A DNA stretch of 64,000 nt from Alphaproteobacteria bacterium. GTDB lineage: Bacteria > Pseudomonadota > Alphaproteobacteria > Sphingomonadales > JAKSBY01. Numbering within the stretch: the stretch's first letter is position 1; each line of letters starts with the position of its first letter. Below are positions 30,218-40,384 of this stretch, in pieces. Under the pieces are notes generated by a model. The model was not told the origin of the DNA and made no database searches. It saw nothing but the letters and a program-made list of their open reading frames with translations. Position numbers and translations under genes: made by a program. Where the stretch lies: contig JAJFIV010000033.1 in NCBI GenBank assembly GCA_021774625.1, positions 108,201-172,200 of the forward strand. The letters are read 5' to 3'.

Positions 30218-33200
30218 TTGCATTTCAACCGATTGCGGCTGTCCGGCTTTAAGTCCTTTGTCGACCCGACCGAGCTTTATATCGAAGGCGGGCTGACCGG
30301 AATTGTCGGCCCCAATGGCTGCGGCAAGTCCAACCTGCTGGATGCCATCCGCTGGGTGATGGCGGAAAGCTCGCCTAAAAGCCTGCGGGGCTCGGGCATG
30401 GACGATGTGATTTTTGCCGGCACCTCCAGCCGCCCCGCCCGCAATCTGGCGGAAGTCACCCTGGCGCTCGATAATTCGGAACGCAGCGCCCCCGCCGCCT
30501 TCAATGATGCCGACGAGATTGAGGTTTGCCGTCGCATTGAGCGGGAGAGCGGCTCCGCCTATCGTATCAACGGACAGGAAGTGCGCGCCAAGGACGTCCA
30601 GTTGCTGTTCGCCGATGCCGCCACCGGCGCCCATTCCCCGGCCCTGGTCAGTCAGGGTCATATCGGCAGCCTGATCAATGCCAAACCCGCCGCCCGGCGC
30701 GCCATACTGGAAGAAGCGGCCGGCATCACCGGCCTTCATACCCGCCGAAAAGAGGCGGAAAGCAGGTTGCGGGCGGCCGAAGCCAATCTTGTCCGGCTTC
30801 AGGATGTGATGATCCAGATGGAAGCCCAGATGGCAAGCCTGAAACGCCAGGCCCGGCAGGCCACCCGGTACCGAAATATTTCCGGCGATATCCGCCGCGC
30901 CGAAGCGGCGCAGCTTTATCTGAAATGGCGCGAATCGGACGCCGCCATTTCCGCGCTGGACGAGGAATTAAGCAAGGCCGTTGCCGGGGTGACGAACCTG
31001 ACCCGGGAAGCAACCCGGCTGACCGCCGAACAGACGGATTTATCGGCAAAAATCCCTGCCCTCCGGCAAACGGAGTCCGAAGCGGGCGCCGCCCTGCACC
31101 GGCTGACCGTTGAACGGGATCAGCTGGCCGCCGAAAAAGACCGCATTGAACAGGCAAAATCAAGGGTCGCGGCCCTGCTCATCCAGTTGGCGGCGGATCA
31201 GGCCCGCGAGGAACAGGGCCGCACGGACGCTGCGGAAGCTCTGGAGCGTCTGGGAAAAGAACAGGCGGAAATCGAAAAATTGTTGAGCTCGGAAGCGGAA
31301 ACCGCCGAGGTGGCGGAAGCGGCGCTGGCTGCGGCGCAGACCGAGGCAAGCGGGGCGGAAAGCGTCCTTGATTCGCTGATGCGGGAGGAAGCCAACGCGC
31401 ACGCATTGAGAGAACGGCTGGAGAGCGAAAAAGAATCGGCGGAACGCCGGCTTGCGCGGCTGAAGGAGGAATATGGCGAGCTCTCCGAACGGCTGGAAAA
31501 CCTGAAAGCCGAACAATCGGAAAGCGGCCTGTTGCAAAAGGCAGAAAAGACACTGACTGAGGCCGATGCCGAACTGAATAAAGCCAACGATGCGGTAGAG
31601 GCCGCAGAAAAAATCCACCGGGCTGCGCAGGCCTTCAGGGACGGGCAATCCGGCATCCTGGCAGACGCAAAAAGCGCCGTTGTCGGCTTGGAAGCGGAGC
31701 GGGACGGCCTGCAGGCCTTAATGGCGGGCGTCAGAGGAGACGGGACGCAGCCGGTGGCCAACGCTCTGACCGTGGAACCGGGATATGAAAAGGCGCTTGG
31801 AGCAGCCCTTGGCGAAGATCTGGAAGCGCCGGTTGCAGACAGTGGTATGGTCCGCTGGAATGTCCTGCCGCCCCTCGAAACACCGCCCACTCTGCCGGAA
31901 GGAACGCTTGCTCTTTCCGATTTTGTCAAAGCGCCCGGCGCCCTGGCCCGCCGTCTTTCGCAAATTGCCGTAGCCGAGGCGGACCGCGCATCCGGGCTGG
32001 CCCTGCAATTGCTGCCGGGGCAAAGGCTGGTGACAAAGGAAGGGGCGCTTTGGCGCTGGGATGGCTTTAGCGCCACATCCGAAGCCCCGTCACCGGAAGC
32101 GGCGCGGCTGGCGCAGCGCAACCGGATATCCCAACTGGAAAAGCGGATCGGCAAAGCCCGGGAAGAAAGTGAAACGGCACAGGCCGGACGCGATAAGGCG
32201 GAGGCGGAAGTGAACGCGGCCCGCGAACAGGAGCAGGCGGCGCGGCACAGCCGGGCAGAGACCGAAGCCGCCGCTTCCCAAGCATTAAGGGCCTTGTCCG
32301 GGCTTGAAAAGGAATCCGCAAAGCGCAGTTCCCAATTGTCCGCCCTGGAAGAAGCCAGGAACCGCATTCTGCAAAACCAGGAAGAATGCTCTCAGGAATT
32401 GAACCAGGCTCTCACAAAGCAGAAAGATGTGCCCGACATCAGCAATCTCAGCGCGGAAATAACAAAATGCCGTACCGAAGTTGAGGCATTGCGGGAAAAA
32501 CTGGCCGGCGCCCGCGCGGCTTATGACGGGCTGAAGCGGGAGCGGGAAGCAAAGAAGCGGCGGCTTGATCATCTTAAAACCGAACGCGACGCCTGGGCCC
32601 TGCGCCACCGTGGCTGCGAGGATCAGCTTAAGCGGCTGAATGAGCGGAAAGGGAAAGCGGAAAAGGAACAGCTTTCCCTCCAATCGGCCCCGGATGAGAT
32701 CGAGGAAAAACGCAAACGCCTGATTGATGCACTGGAACAGGCGGAAGCCGGCAGACAGCAGGCGGCCGATATCCTTGCCGAAGCGGAAAATATACTGGCT
32801 GAAAAGGATCGCGAACTTCGGGCAACGCAAACCAGATTATCTGAAGCCAGGGAGAACCGCATCCGCATTGAAGCCGCCATGGATCACCATGCCATGCGCC
32901 GTGATGAAGTCAGTCACGCCATTGATGAAAAATTCCAGTGTCTGCCGGCCCGGCTCCTGGAGGAAACCGGAAAGACCGATGCCGGCGATCTGCCCGACCT
33001 GGAGGCAGTGGAGACAAGGCTGTCCAGGCTGTTGCGGGAGAGAGAGCGGCTCGGCGCCGTTAATCTGCGGGCCGATGAGGAATTAACGGAGATCAGTGAA
33101 CAGGCGGAGCATCTCACCACGGAGAGGGAAGATCTGGAGGCTGCTATTGCCCGGCTGCGCCAGGCAATATCCAGTCTTAACCGCGAAGGGCGGGAGCGGC

Positions 33201-33676
33201 TGTTGAAGGCCTTTGAGGACGTCAATGCCCATTTCAGCGAGTTGTTTATAACGCTGTTCGGCGGTGGACAGGCCCATCTCAGCCTGATTGAATCTGACGA
33301 TCCGCTGGAAGCCGGGCTTGAAATCATGGCCAGCCCGCCCGGCAAACGCTTGCAGGTGCTCTCCCTGCTTTCCGGTGGCGAACAGGCGCTAACCGCGACC
33401 TCGCTGATCTTTGCCGTCTTTATGACCAACCCGGCCCCCATCTGTGTGCTGGATGAGGTGGATGCGCCGCTGGATGACGCCAATGTGGACCGCTTTTGCA
33501 ATCTGGTGGAAGACATTAACCGACGCACCCAAACGCGGTTTTTGATCGTCACCCATAACGCCGTGACCATGTCCCGCATGGACCGTCTTTTTGGCGTGAC
33601 CATGGCCGAGCGCGGGGTCAGTCAGCTGGTGTCCGTCGATCTTCAGAAAGCAGGGGAACTAAGAGCCGTCGGCTAG
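30218..33676 (+). CDS. smc: chromosome segregation protein SMC (TTG start)
   Basis: LRLSGFKSFVDPTELYIEGGLTGIVGPNGCGKSNLLDAIRWVMAE; long coiled coil; LSGGEQALTATSLIFAVF. Confidence 0.96.
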   Translation: MHFNRLRLSGFKSFVDPTELYIEGGLTGIVGPNGCGKSNLLDAIRWVMAESSPKSLRGSGMDDVIFAGTSSRPARNLAEVTLALDNSERSAPAAFNDADEIEVCRRIERESGSAYRINGQEVRAKDVQLLFADAATGAHSPALVSQGHIGSLINAKPAARRAILEEAAGITGLHTRRKEAESRLRAAEANLVRLQDVMIQMEAQMASLKRQARQATRYRNISGDIRRAEAAQLYLKWRESDAAISALDEELSKAVAGVTNLTREATRLTAEQTDLSAKIPALRQTESEAGAALHRLTVERDQLAAEKDRIEQAKSRVAALLIQLAADQAREEQGRTDAAEALERLGKEQAEIEKLLSSEAETAEVAEAALAAAQTEASGAESVLDSLMREEANAHALRERLESEKESAERRLARLKEEYGELSERLENLKAEQSESGLLQKAEKTLTEADAELNKANDAVEAAEKIHRAAQAFRDGQSGILADAKSAVVGLEAERDGLQALMAGVRGDGTQPVANALTVEPGYEKALGAALGEDLEAPVADSGMVRWNVLPPLETPPTLPEGTLALSDFVKAPGALARRLSQIAVAEADRASGLALQLLPGQRLVTKEGALWRWDGFSATSEAPSPEAARLAQRNRISQLEKRIGKAREESETAQAGRDKAEAEVNAAREQEQAARHSRAETEAAASQALRALSGLEKESAKRSSQLSALEEARNRILQNQEECSQELNQALTKQKDVPDISNLSAEITKCRTEVEALREKLAGARAAYDGLKREREAKKRRLDHLKTERDAWALRHRGCEDQLKRLNERKGKAEKEQLSLQSAPDEIEEKRKRLIDALEQAEAGRQQAADILAEAENILAEKDRELRATQTRLSEARENRIRIEAAMDHHAMRRDEVSHAIDEKFQCLPARLLEETGKTDAGDLPDLEAVETRLSRLLRERERLGAVNLRADEELTEISEQAEHLTTEREDLEAAIARLRQAISSLNREGRERLLKAFEDVNAHFSELFITLFGGGQAHLSLIESDDPLEAGLEIMASPPGKRLQVLSLLSGGEQALTATSLIFAVFMTNPAPICVLDEVDAPLDDANVDRFCNLVEDINRRTQTRFLIVTHNAVTMSRMDRLFGVTMAERGVSQLVSVDLQKAGELRAVG

Positions 33677-33724
33677 CGATAATTCTCATTTATTTACAAT
33701 GAGTTAAATGTAAGTGTTTGATTC

Positions 33725-33753
33725 TTGACAGGGGCAGTGGCCGCCACTATGGT
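33725..33753 (+). promoter_or_regulatory. candidate sigma70-type promoter for atpI-atpBEF operon
   Basis: TTGACA-N17-TATGGT. Confidence 0.55.
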
Positions 33754-33823
33754 GCACTCGCCTTTGAATGGGTGAGTCGCGCAAGCTGCTCTGGGCGGGG
33801 CTGTCGATGAGAACGGGAAAGAT

Positions 33824-34183
33824 ATGGGTGATCTGAACGGACCGCCACAACCCGACGACGTTGACCGCCGTCTGGAAGCGCTGAAAAAATCGCGGCAGGA
33901 GAAAAACGAAGGAAGAAGCAATCAGGGAACAGCCGCCGGGATCGCGTTTCGTCTTGTCACGGAACTTGTTGTCGGAATTGCCGTTGGAACGGGGATTGGC
34001 TGGTTTCTGGATGATCTTCTGGGATCAGCGCCCTGGCTTCTGATCCTCTTCTTTTTTCTCGGCGCCGCGGCGGGTCTGCTGAATGTGATACGCGCATCCA
34101 AGTCCATTGACCATGCTTCGAAGGCGCATGAGATAGACAAAGACGGCACAGAAAAAGACGAGAGTAAACCCGGTGGAGCATAG
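33824..34183 (+). CDS. atpI: AtpZ/AtpI family F0F1 assembly protein
   Basis: FRLVTELVVGIAVGTGIGWFLDDLLGSAPWLLILFFFLGAAAGLLNV directly upstream of atpB. Confidence 0.9.
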   Translation: MGDLNGPPQPDDVDRRLEALKKSRQEKNEGRSNQGTAAGIAFRLVTELVVGIAVGTGIGWFLDDLLGSAPWLLILFFFLGAAAGLLNVIRASKSIDHASKAHEIDKDGTEKDESKPGGA

Positions 34184-34901
34184 TCCCCTCGAACAATTTG
34201 AGATCAAGCGCCTGATCGAGATTCCCATTGCAGGTCTCGATGCGGCCTTTACCAATTCCTCCACCTTTATGGTGATAATTGTCCTGTCCGTCTGGTTTTT
34301 CGTTTCCTTCGGCATGCGCCGCGCAAGCCTGGTGCCGGGCCGCTGGCAGTCCCTGGTCGAGATGTCCTACGAGTTTATTGCAAAGATGCTGCATGATTCG
34401 GCGGGGCCGCAGGCGCGGGCTTTTTTCCCCTTCGTCTTTTCTCTGTTCATGTTTGTGCTGTTCGCCAATCTGATCGGCATGATCCCCTATACTTTTACGG
34501 TGACAAGCCACATCGCGGTGACCTTTGCGCTCGCCGGATTCATTTTTGTCGGCGTGACCGTATTCGGCTTTGCCAGAAACGGCGCGGGCTATCTCAGGCT
34601 GCTGGCCCCGGCCGGCATCCCGGCAGTGATGCTGCCGCTTCTGGTGGTTATTGAACTGATATCCTATTTCATCCGGCCGATCACATTGTCGGTCCGGCTG
34701 TTCGCCAATATGATGGCGGGTCATACAATCCTGAAAGTGATTGCCGGCTTTGTGGTCCCGTTGGGGATTTTTGGTTTCGGACCGGTCTTTTTTCTGATCG
34801 CCCTGACCGGGCTGGAAGTCATCGTTGCCGTTTTGCAGGCCTTTGTCTTTTCGGTCCTGACCTGCATTTATATTAATGACGCCATTCACCCATCACATTA
34901 A
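34173..34901 (+). CDS. atpB: F0F1 ATP synthase subunit A
   Basis: SPLEQFEIKRLIEIPIAG..., SVRLFANMMAGHTILKVIAGF. Confidence 0.96.
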   Translation: MEHSPLEQFEIKRLIEIPIAGLDAAFTNSSTFMVIIVLSVWFFVSFGMRRASLVPGRWQSLVEMSYEFIAKMLHDSAGPQARAFFPFVFSLFMFVLFANLIGMIPYTFTVTSHIAVTFALAGFIFVGVTVFGFARNGAGYLRLLAPAGIPAVMLPLLVVIELISYFIRPITLSVRLFANMMAGHTILKVIAGFVVPLGIFGFGPVFFLIALTGLEVIVAVLQAFVFSVLTCIYINDAIHPSH

Positions 34902-34933
34902 TCAAATTAATCAAAGCCTTAAAGGAGCATAAA

Positions 34934-35158
34934 ATGGACGCTGAAGCAGCAAAACTTATCGGAGCAGGTCTCGCCTGTAGCGCACTGATCGGCGCCGGTA
35001 TCGGTATCGGTAATATTTTTGGAAGCTTTCTGCAGGGGGCGCTTCGCAACCCGGCCGCCGCAGACAAGGAACGCGGTTTCGTTTATATCGGCTTTGCGCT
35101 GGCGGAAGCGACCGGCCTGTTCGGTCTTCTGATCGCGCTTTTGCTTCTGTTCCGTTAA
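34934..35158 (+). CDS. atpE: F0F1 ATP synthase subunit C
   Basis: GAGLACSALIGAGIGIGNIFGSFLQGALRNPAA...GFALAEATGLFGLLIALLLLF. Confidence 0.96.
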   Translation: MDAEAAKLIGAGLACSALIGAGIGIGNIFGSFLQGALRNPAAADKERGFVYIGFALAEATGLFGLLIALLLLFR

Positions 35159-35176
35159 ACCTGGAATAGACAGGCC

Positions 35177-35680
35177 ATGCCGCAATTTGACCCGACGACT
35201 TTTTCGCCCCAGATCATCTGGCTCATCATCACCTTTGGTATTCTTTATCTGGTGATGGCGCGGTCAGCCCTGCCCAAGGTAGGCAACATCCTGCAGGAGC
35301 GGGAAATCCGCATCGCCGAAGATCTGGAACAGGCGGAAAAATTGCGGGAAGAAAGCAGGGCCGTCGAAGCAGCCTATGAAAAAGCGCTGGCGGATGCACG
35401 GGCGGAAGCCGGCAAGGTTCTGAATGACGCCCGGGCCGAAATCACGGCGGATATCGATGCCCAAAAGGCGGCGCTTGATGCCAGGCTAGCGGAAAAAACA
35501 GGTGCGGCACAGGCGGAAATCAAAGCGGCCATAGAGACTGCGCTGAAAGAGCTTGAGACGGTGGCCCAGGATGCCTGCGCGGCTATTGTGGTCAAGCTCA
35601 TCGGCAACAAAGCTGATGGTAAAAAGGTTGCAGCCGCGGTGCATAATGCCACGGAAAATGCCAATGCGGGAAACGGATAA
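35177..35680 (+). CDS. F0F1 ATP synthase subunit B'
   Basis: PQIIWLIITFGILYLVMARSALPKVGNILQERE; position between atpE and b. Confidence 0.92.
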   Translation: MPQFDPTTFSPQIIWLIITFGILYLVMARSALPKVGNILQEREIRIAEDLEQAEKLREESRAVEAAYEKALADARAEAGKVLNDARAEITADIDAQKAALDARLAEKTGAAQAEIKAAIETALKELETVAQDACAAIVVKLIGNKADGKKVAAAVHNATENANAGNG

Positions 35681-36174
35681 TGGATGCAGTTCTTCACGAT
35701 CCGACTTTCTGGGTGGCGGTTGCTTTTGTTGGTTTTCTCGCCATTCTATGGCATTTTAAGCTTCACTGGAAAATCGGCGCGGCTCTGGATGCCCGCTCGG
35801 ACCGCATCAAAACGCAGATCGACGAAGCCCGGGCGCTGAAGGAAGACGCTCAGGCGCTGCTGGCGCAGTTCAAACGCCGGCAGAATGACGCCGCGAAAGA
35901 CGTTGCCGCCATCATTTCCCTGGCGAAAGAGGAAGCAGCCCTGTTTGCCGAAGAGGCGAGAGTTCAGTTTGAAGAAGCCGCCGCACGCCGGACCAGAATA
36001 GCGGAAGAAAAAATCGTCCAGGCCCACACCAACGCCGTGAAGGATGTACAGGCTGTGGCGGCGGAAATCGCCGTGCGCGCCGCCCGCCAGGTCATTACCG
36101 ATCATATCGCCAAAGAAGGCGATGCCGCGCTGGTGGAAAAGACCATCGCCAGCCTCGATAAGCGCCTGCATTAA
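35680..36174 (+). CDS. atpF: F0F1 ATP synthase subunit B
   Basis: DPTFWVAVAFVGFLAILWHFKLHWKIGAALDARSDRIKTQIDEA. Confidence 0.93.
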   Translation: MDAVLHDPTFWVAVAFVGFLAILWHFKLHWKIGAALDARSDRIKTQIDEARALKEDAQALLAQFKRRQNDAAKDVAAIISLAKEEAALFAEEARVQFEEAAARRTRIAEEKIVQAHTNAVKDVQAVAAEIAVRAARQVITDHIAKEGDAALVEKTIASLDKRLH

Positions 36175-36216
36175 ACTCCGCCCTTCGATACGCCTCTCCG
36201 GAACTGCTCATAAATC

Positions 36217-36924
36217 CTAGAGAAACACGTCCCGCTCCGCCCATTTTTCCCACTGATAGTCAAAAATACGGCTGATGGAGCTGCCGTCCCAGTGAAATCT
36301 GAGATAGCGTTCCCTGGCTGGGATCCCCATCGTTCGGGGGCGCATGGCGGCAATGGCGGGGTGCCCCTGATTACGGACACTCGGAAAAAGGATGCCGTCT
36401 TCACCAGCCAGATAGACAGCTTCGCCCAGTTGCCGGCTGACGCTGTATTTATCGGGATCAAGATCGTCCGCCTGACCGGCCGCCAGCTTACGAAAGTTTC
36501 CGGAAATCGTGCCCGCCATCACCTGCATATCCTCATCATGGGGCGGATCACTGGCTGCAGCGTAAAACTGCCCGAGATGATAGCAGCTTTCCTGCACCGC
36601 CGTCCCCAGCCGGTCGGCAACATAACAGACCCCGAAACGGCCATCGGAAAACCGGGAACCATTGGGATTAATATGGATAAAGGGCGCCATGGCCCGGCTT
36701 GCGCCCGGGCCGGTAACCCGTTCCCCCTCAGGAACAATGCTGATCGCCCCCATTTCCTGGCGGACGCGGGGATCGGTCAGCCTTTCGATTTCAGTCAACA
36801 GGTCCGCCGATTCGGGATTACCGGTCAGACGCTCGAAAATCCGCGTCGGGGGAAAGCGTGCCGGAAGGACGCGGCAGGCCTTCGCCCAGCGCACCGGCGT
36901 AAGGGGAAAAGACGTTAGTTCCAT
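36217..36924 (-). CDS. RES-domain toxin (NAD+ phosphorylase family)
   Basis: RVLPARFPPTRIFERLTGNPES...FGVCYVADRLGTAVQESCYHLGQFY; overlaps upstream Xre-type antitoxin by 10 nt. Confidence 0.85.
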   Translation of the reverse strand: MELTSFPLTPVRWAKACRVLPARFPPTRIFERLTGNPESADLLTEIERLTDPRVRQEMGAISIVPEGERVTGPGASRAMAPFIHINPNGSRFSDGRFGVCYVADRLGTAVQESCYHLGQFYAAASDPPHDEDMQVMAGTISGNFRKLAAGQADDLDPDKYSVSRQLGEAVYLAGEDGILFPSVRNQGHPAIAAMRPRTMGIPARERYLRFHWDGSSISRIFDYQWEKWAERDVFL

Positions 36925-37325
36925 CCGCCGCGCACCCCGTCGAGATATTGCCGGACAGTGTAGAGGTCGGCGATATCGCCGCCCAGCATACGGTCAAGCG
37001 GCGCGCAGCCGCCAAAATGCCGGTTTGGCCGCCGCACCCAGCCATCGGCCAGCTGTTCGTTGGCATAGAGAATGTCGAGCGCCTTGAAGATGCCGAGTAT
37101 ATAACTGATGCGGCTGAGCGTATCGGCAGGGAGCCTGCCAACCTTACCGGCCTTCCAGTTGTAGAAGGTGCGACGGCTTGGCGAGCCCAGCAGCACCATC
37201 GCCGCCTCATTCTTCACGCCCCATAATTCCATAATCCGCATAAAACCGGATACTGCTATATCTGCACTTTTATTCGATAAAATGGTATTAGTTACACTAT
37301 CTTCCTGAGTATTTGATGCTATCAT
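36915..37325 (-). CDS. MbcA/ParS/Xre-type antitoxin (DUF2384)
   Basis: LLGSPSRRTFYNWKAGKVGRLPADTLSRISYILGIFKALDILYANEQLADGWVRRPN. Confidence 0.85.
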   Translation of the reverse strand: MIASNTQEDSVTNTILSNKSADIAVSGFMRIMELWGVKNEAAMVLLGSPSRRTFYNWKAGKVGRLPADTLSRISYILGIFKALDILYANEQLADGWVRRPNRHFGGCAPLDRMLGGDIADLYTVRQYLDGVRGGWN

Positions 37326-37390
37326 TAGAAATTCCTTAATCCATAATGTGCATATATATACTAAATCTCCCTATATATCAATTTAATGCA

Positions 37391-37424
37391 GAAAAGGGTT
37401 CGGCTGACACAAACCGAACCCTTT
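37391..37424 (-). terminator. hairpin terminator-like element downstream of gcvPB
   Basis: aaagggttcgg...ccgaaccctttt on the minus strand. Confidence 0.55.
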
Positions 37425-37445
37425 AAAGACTTCAGGCGGGTGAAA

Positions 37446-39008
37446 TTATTCGGCGGCGGCCCGCTGTTCCGGCGGGGTCCAGCGCAGAACAGGATTACGG
37501 GCGGCCCTGGTTTCATCCAGACGCTGCAGCGGTGCAAGATAGGGAGCGCCGGAAAAACGGGCCGTATCGCCGCTTTTCGCAGCCCTGGTCAAAGACCGCA
37601 TCATCCCGATGAAGGTATCTATACTGTCCTTGCTCTCCGTCTCCGTCGGTTCAATCAGCATAGCGCCATGCACCACCAGCGGGAAATACATGGTCATGGG
37701 GTGGAAGCCTTCGTCGATCATCGCCTTGGCGAAATCGAGCGTTTCAACCCCGGTCCCTTTCAGGAAGCGGTCATCGAACAGGCATTCATGCATGCACGGG
37801 CCGTCAAAGGACGGAGTCATCACATCCTTGAGACTGGCCATCACATAATTGGCGTTAAGAACGGCATCTTCCGCCACCTGGCGAAGGCCGTCAGAGCCGT
37901 GACTCATCATATAGGCCAGAGCCCGGATGAACATGCCCATCTGGCCATGGAATGCGGTCAGGCGGCCCAAGGCGGTGTCATCGGCATCCGGGTGCTCCTT
38001 GATCTTGAAGGCGCCGTTTTCCTCAACCACATAGGGCAGCGGCGCGAAGGGGGCCAGCGCCTCGGAAAACACCACCGGCCCTGAGCCCGGCCCGCCGCCG
38101 CCATGAGGCGTGGAGAAGGTTTTATGCAGATTGATATGCATCGCATCAACGCCGAGATCACCGGGCCGCACCCGGCCAACAATGGCGTTAAAATTAGCGC
38201 CGTCACAGTAAAAGAGCGCGCCCGCGTCATGCACCGCATCGGCCAGCTTGGCGATTTCATTTTCAAACAGCCCGCAGGTGTTGGGATTGGTGATCATCAC
38301 GGCGGCGGCATCTTCATTCAGTTCCGCCTCAAACGCCGCGAGATCGACGCGGCCGCGGGAATCGGCGGGGATGGCTTTGACGCCATAGCCGCAAAGCGCG
38401 GCTGTTGCCGGATTGGTGCCATGGGCCGATTCCGGCACCAACACAGTTTTCCGGGCATTGCCGCGGGCTTCCAGCGCCGCGCGGATCGCCATCAGACCGC
38501 ACAACTCGCCATGCGCACCGGCTTTGGGCGACATGGCCACCGCCGGCATTCCGGTGAGGGTTTTCAGCCAGTGAGCCAGCTCCTGCATCAGACGCAGCGA
38601 TCCCTGCACCGTGGATTGCGGCTGCAAAGGATGAACATCGGCAAGGCCCGGCACCCGCGCCATTTTTTCATTCAGCCGCGGATTATGCTTCATGGTGCAC
38701 GAACCCAGCGGGTACATGCCCATATCGATGGCGTAATTCTTACGGCTGAGGCGGGAATAATGGCGAACGGCCTCCGGCTCCGACAGGCCCGGCAGACCAA
38801 TCGGCGCATGCCGTTCAAGACCGCCAAACGCAGGATCAAATTTGCCGGGATCGGCAAAATCAACGCCGGTGCGCGACGGATCGCCCACTTCAAAGATCAG
38901 CTTTTCCTGCTGTTCGAGCCCGCGATGGCCGGTAAAGGTTTCAATGCTGTCCGCATTGCCCGGAATATTATCAGCACGGCTGGCCCGTCCCTGACTATTC
39001 ATGCTCAT
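37446..39008 (-). CDS. gcvPB: glycine dehydrogenase (decarboxylating) subunit 2
   Basis: [60 protein letters not shown] (PLP Lys). Confidence 0.95.
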   Translation of the reverse strand: MSMNSQGRASRADNIPGNADSIETFTGHRGLEQQEKLIFEVGDPSRTGVDFADPGKFDPAFGGLERHAPIGLPGLSEPEAVRHYSRLSRKNYAIDMGMYPLGSCTMKHNPRLNEKMARVPGLADVHPLQPQSTVQGSLRLMQELAHWLKTLTGMPAVAMSPKAGAHGELCGLMAIRAALEARGNARKTVLVPESAHGTNPATAALCGYGVKAIPADSRGRVDLAAFEAELNEDAAAVMITNPNTCGLFENEIAKLADAVHDAGALFYCDGANFNAIVGRVRPGDLGVDAMHINLHKTFSTPHGGGGPGSGPVVFSEALAPFAPLPYVVEENGAFKIKEHPDADDTALGRLTAFHGQMGMFIRALAYMMSHGSDGLRQVAEDAVLNANYVMASLKDVMTPSFDGPCMHECLFDDRFLKGTGVETLDFAKAMIDEGFHPMTMYFPLVVHGAMLIEPTETESKDSIDTFIGMMRSLTRAAKSGDTARFSGAPYLAPLQRLDETRAARNPVLRWTPPEQRAAAE

Positions 39009-40363
39009 GCCAGCTCTCCCTTAAGTGCCTCAACCAGTGCGGCGATATCCTCAGACGTGACCATTTCGGTCGCCGCCAGGATCAACAGATTTTCAAGATC
39101 GGGGTCACCGGGATAGAGCCTTGAGGCCGGAACCCCCGCAAGGATATCCTTCGCCGCCAGCGCTTCGACCACCGGCTCCGCCGCTTTCGGCAAGACAGCG
39201 GTTATTTCGTTGAAAAAGGCCTCATTGAGAATTTTGACGCCCGGCACATCCGCAAGCCGCGCCTTCAATTCCAGCGTCTTTTTGTGATTGATCGCGGCAA
39301 CCCGGCGCAAACCGGCTTCGCCCAGCAACGACATATGGATGGTAAAGGCAAGCGCGCACAGCCCGGAATTGGTGCAGATATTGCTGGTCGCCTTTTCGCG
39401 CCGGATATGCTGCTCCCGGGTTGAAAGGGTCAGCACATACCCCCGTGCGCCGGTGGCGTCAACGGTCTCGCCGCAGAGGCGGCCTGGCATATGGCGGATA
39501 TATTTCTGTTTACAGGCAAAAAGGCCGAGATACGGCCCGCCGAAATTCAGGCCGTTGCCGATGCTCTGGCCTTCGCAAACAACGATATCGGCGCCCATTT
39601 CACCGGGCGACATGATGGCCCCCATGGATATCACTTCCGTAACGACCACGATCAAAAGCCCGCCGGCCGCGCGCACCGCATCCGCGAGAGGACGAAGATC
39701 ATGGACATGGCCAAAGAAATCCGGATTCTGCATCACCACACAGGCCGTATCCCCATCGACCGCGGCAATCAGGGCGTCTATATCGTCCCCCGGCGCGGCC
39801 GGCTTGGGGGCAAAGCTGATCAGTTCGTCATCGGTATGTTTGGTTTCCGTCCGGGCGACGCTGATATAATGAGCATGCAGCCCGCCGGAGATCAGCGCTT
39901 TTTTCCGCCGGGTCACCCGGCGCGCCATCAAAACCGCTTCCGCGCAGCCGGTGGAGCCGTCATACATGGAGGCATTGGCGACTTCCATGCCGGTCAGCTG
40001 CGCGACCTGGGTCTGGAATTCAAACAGACTCTGGAGTGTGCCCTGGCTGATTTCCGGCTGATAGGGGGTGTAGGACGTAAGAAATTCACCGCGCTGAATC
40101 AAATGGTCGACAGACGCCGGAACATGGTGCCGGTAAGCGCCGCAGCCGACAAAAAAAGGCACGGCGCCCGCCTGGGTGTTTTCTTCCCCAAGACCGCGGA
40201 AATAACGGTCAATTTCCAGTTCTCCTGCGTGAAGAGGCAGATCGACCAGATCTTTCAGACGCGCCTTTTCCGGCACATCACAAAACAGATCATCAACGGA
40301 TTTAATGCCGATTTTCGCCAGCATCTCCCGCCGGTCGGCATCCGTGTGAGGTAAATAACGCAT
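39005..40363 (-). CDS. gcvPA: glycine dehydrogenase (decarboxylating) subunit 1
   Basis: [68 protein letters not shown]. Confidence 0.95.
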   Translation of the reverse strand: MRYLPHTDADRREMLAKIGIKSVDDLFCDVPEKARLKDLVDLPLHAGELEIDRYFRGLGEENTQAGAVPFFVGCGAYRHHVPASVDHLIQRGEFLTSYTPYQPEISQGTLQSLFEFQTQVAQLTGMEVANASMYDGSTGCAEAVLMARRVTRRKKALISGGLHAHYISVARTETKHTDDELISFAPKPAAPGDDIDALIAAVDGDTACVVMQNPDFFGHVHDLRPLADAVRAAGGLLIVVVTEVISMGAIMSPGEMGADIVVCEGQSIGNGLNFGGPYLGLFACKQKYIRHMPGRLCGETVDATGARGYVLTLSTREQHIRREKATSNICTNSGLCALAFTIHMSLLGEAGLRRVAAINHKKTLELKARLADVPGVKILNEAFFNEITAVLPKAAEPVVEALAAKDILAGVPASRLYPGDPDLENLLILAATEMVTSEDIAALVEALKGELA

Positions 40364-40384
40364 TCCATCCACTCCTGTAAAATC

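Noticed and set aside
31198-32367. 389-aa minus-strand ORF (Ser/Arg/Ala-rich)
   Set aside because: Antisense to the smc coiled-coil region; skewed composition mirrors Glu/Ala/Leu codons on the other strand.
34173-36174. F0 genes separated from F1 genes and duplicated b/b' subunits
   Set aside because: Normal for Alphaproteobacteria, not novel.
38103-39116. 337-aa plus-strand ORF opposite gcvPB
   Set aside because: Shadow ORF of a clearly recognised gcvPB gene.
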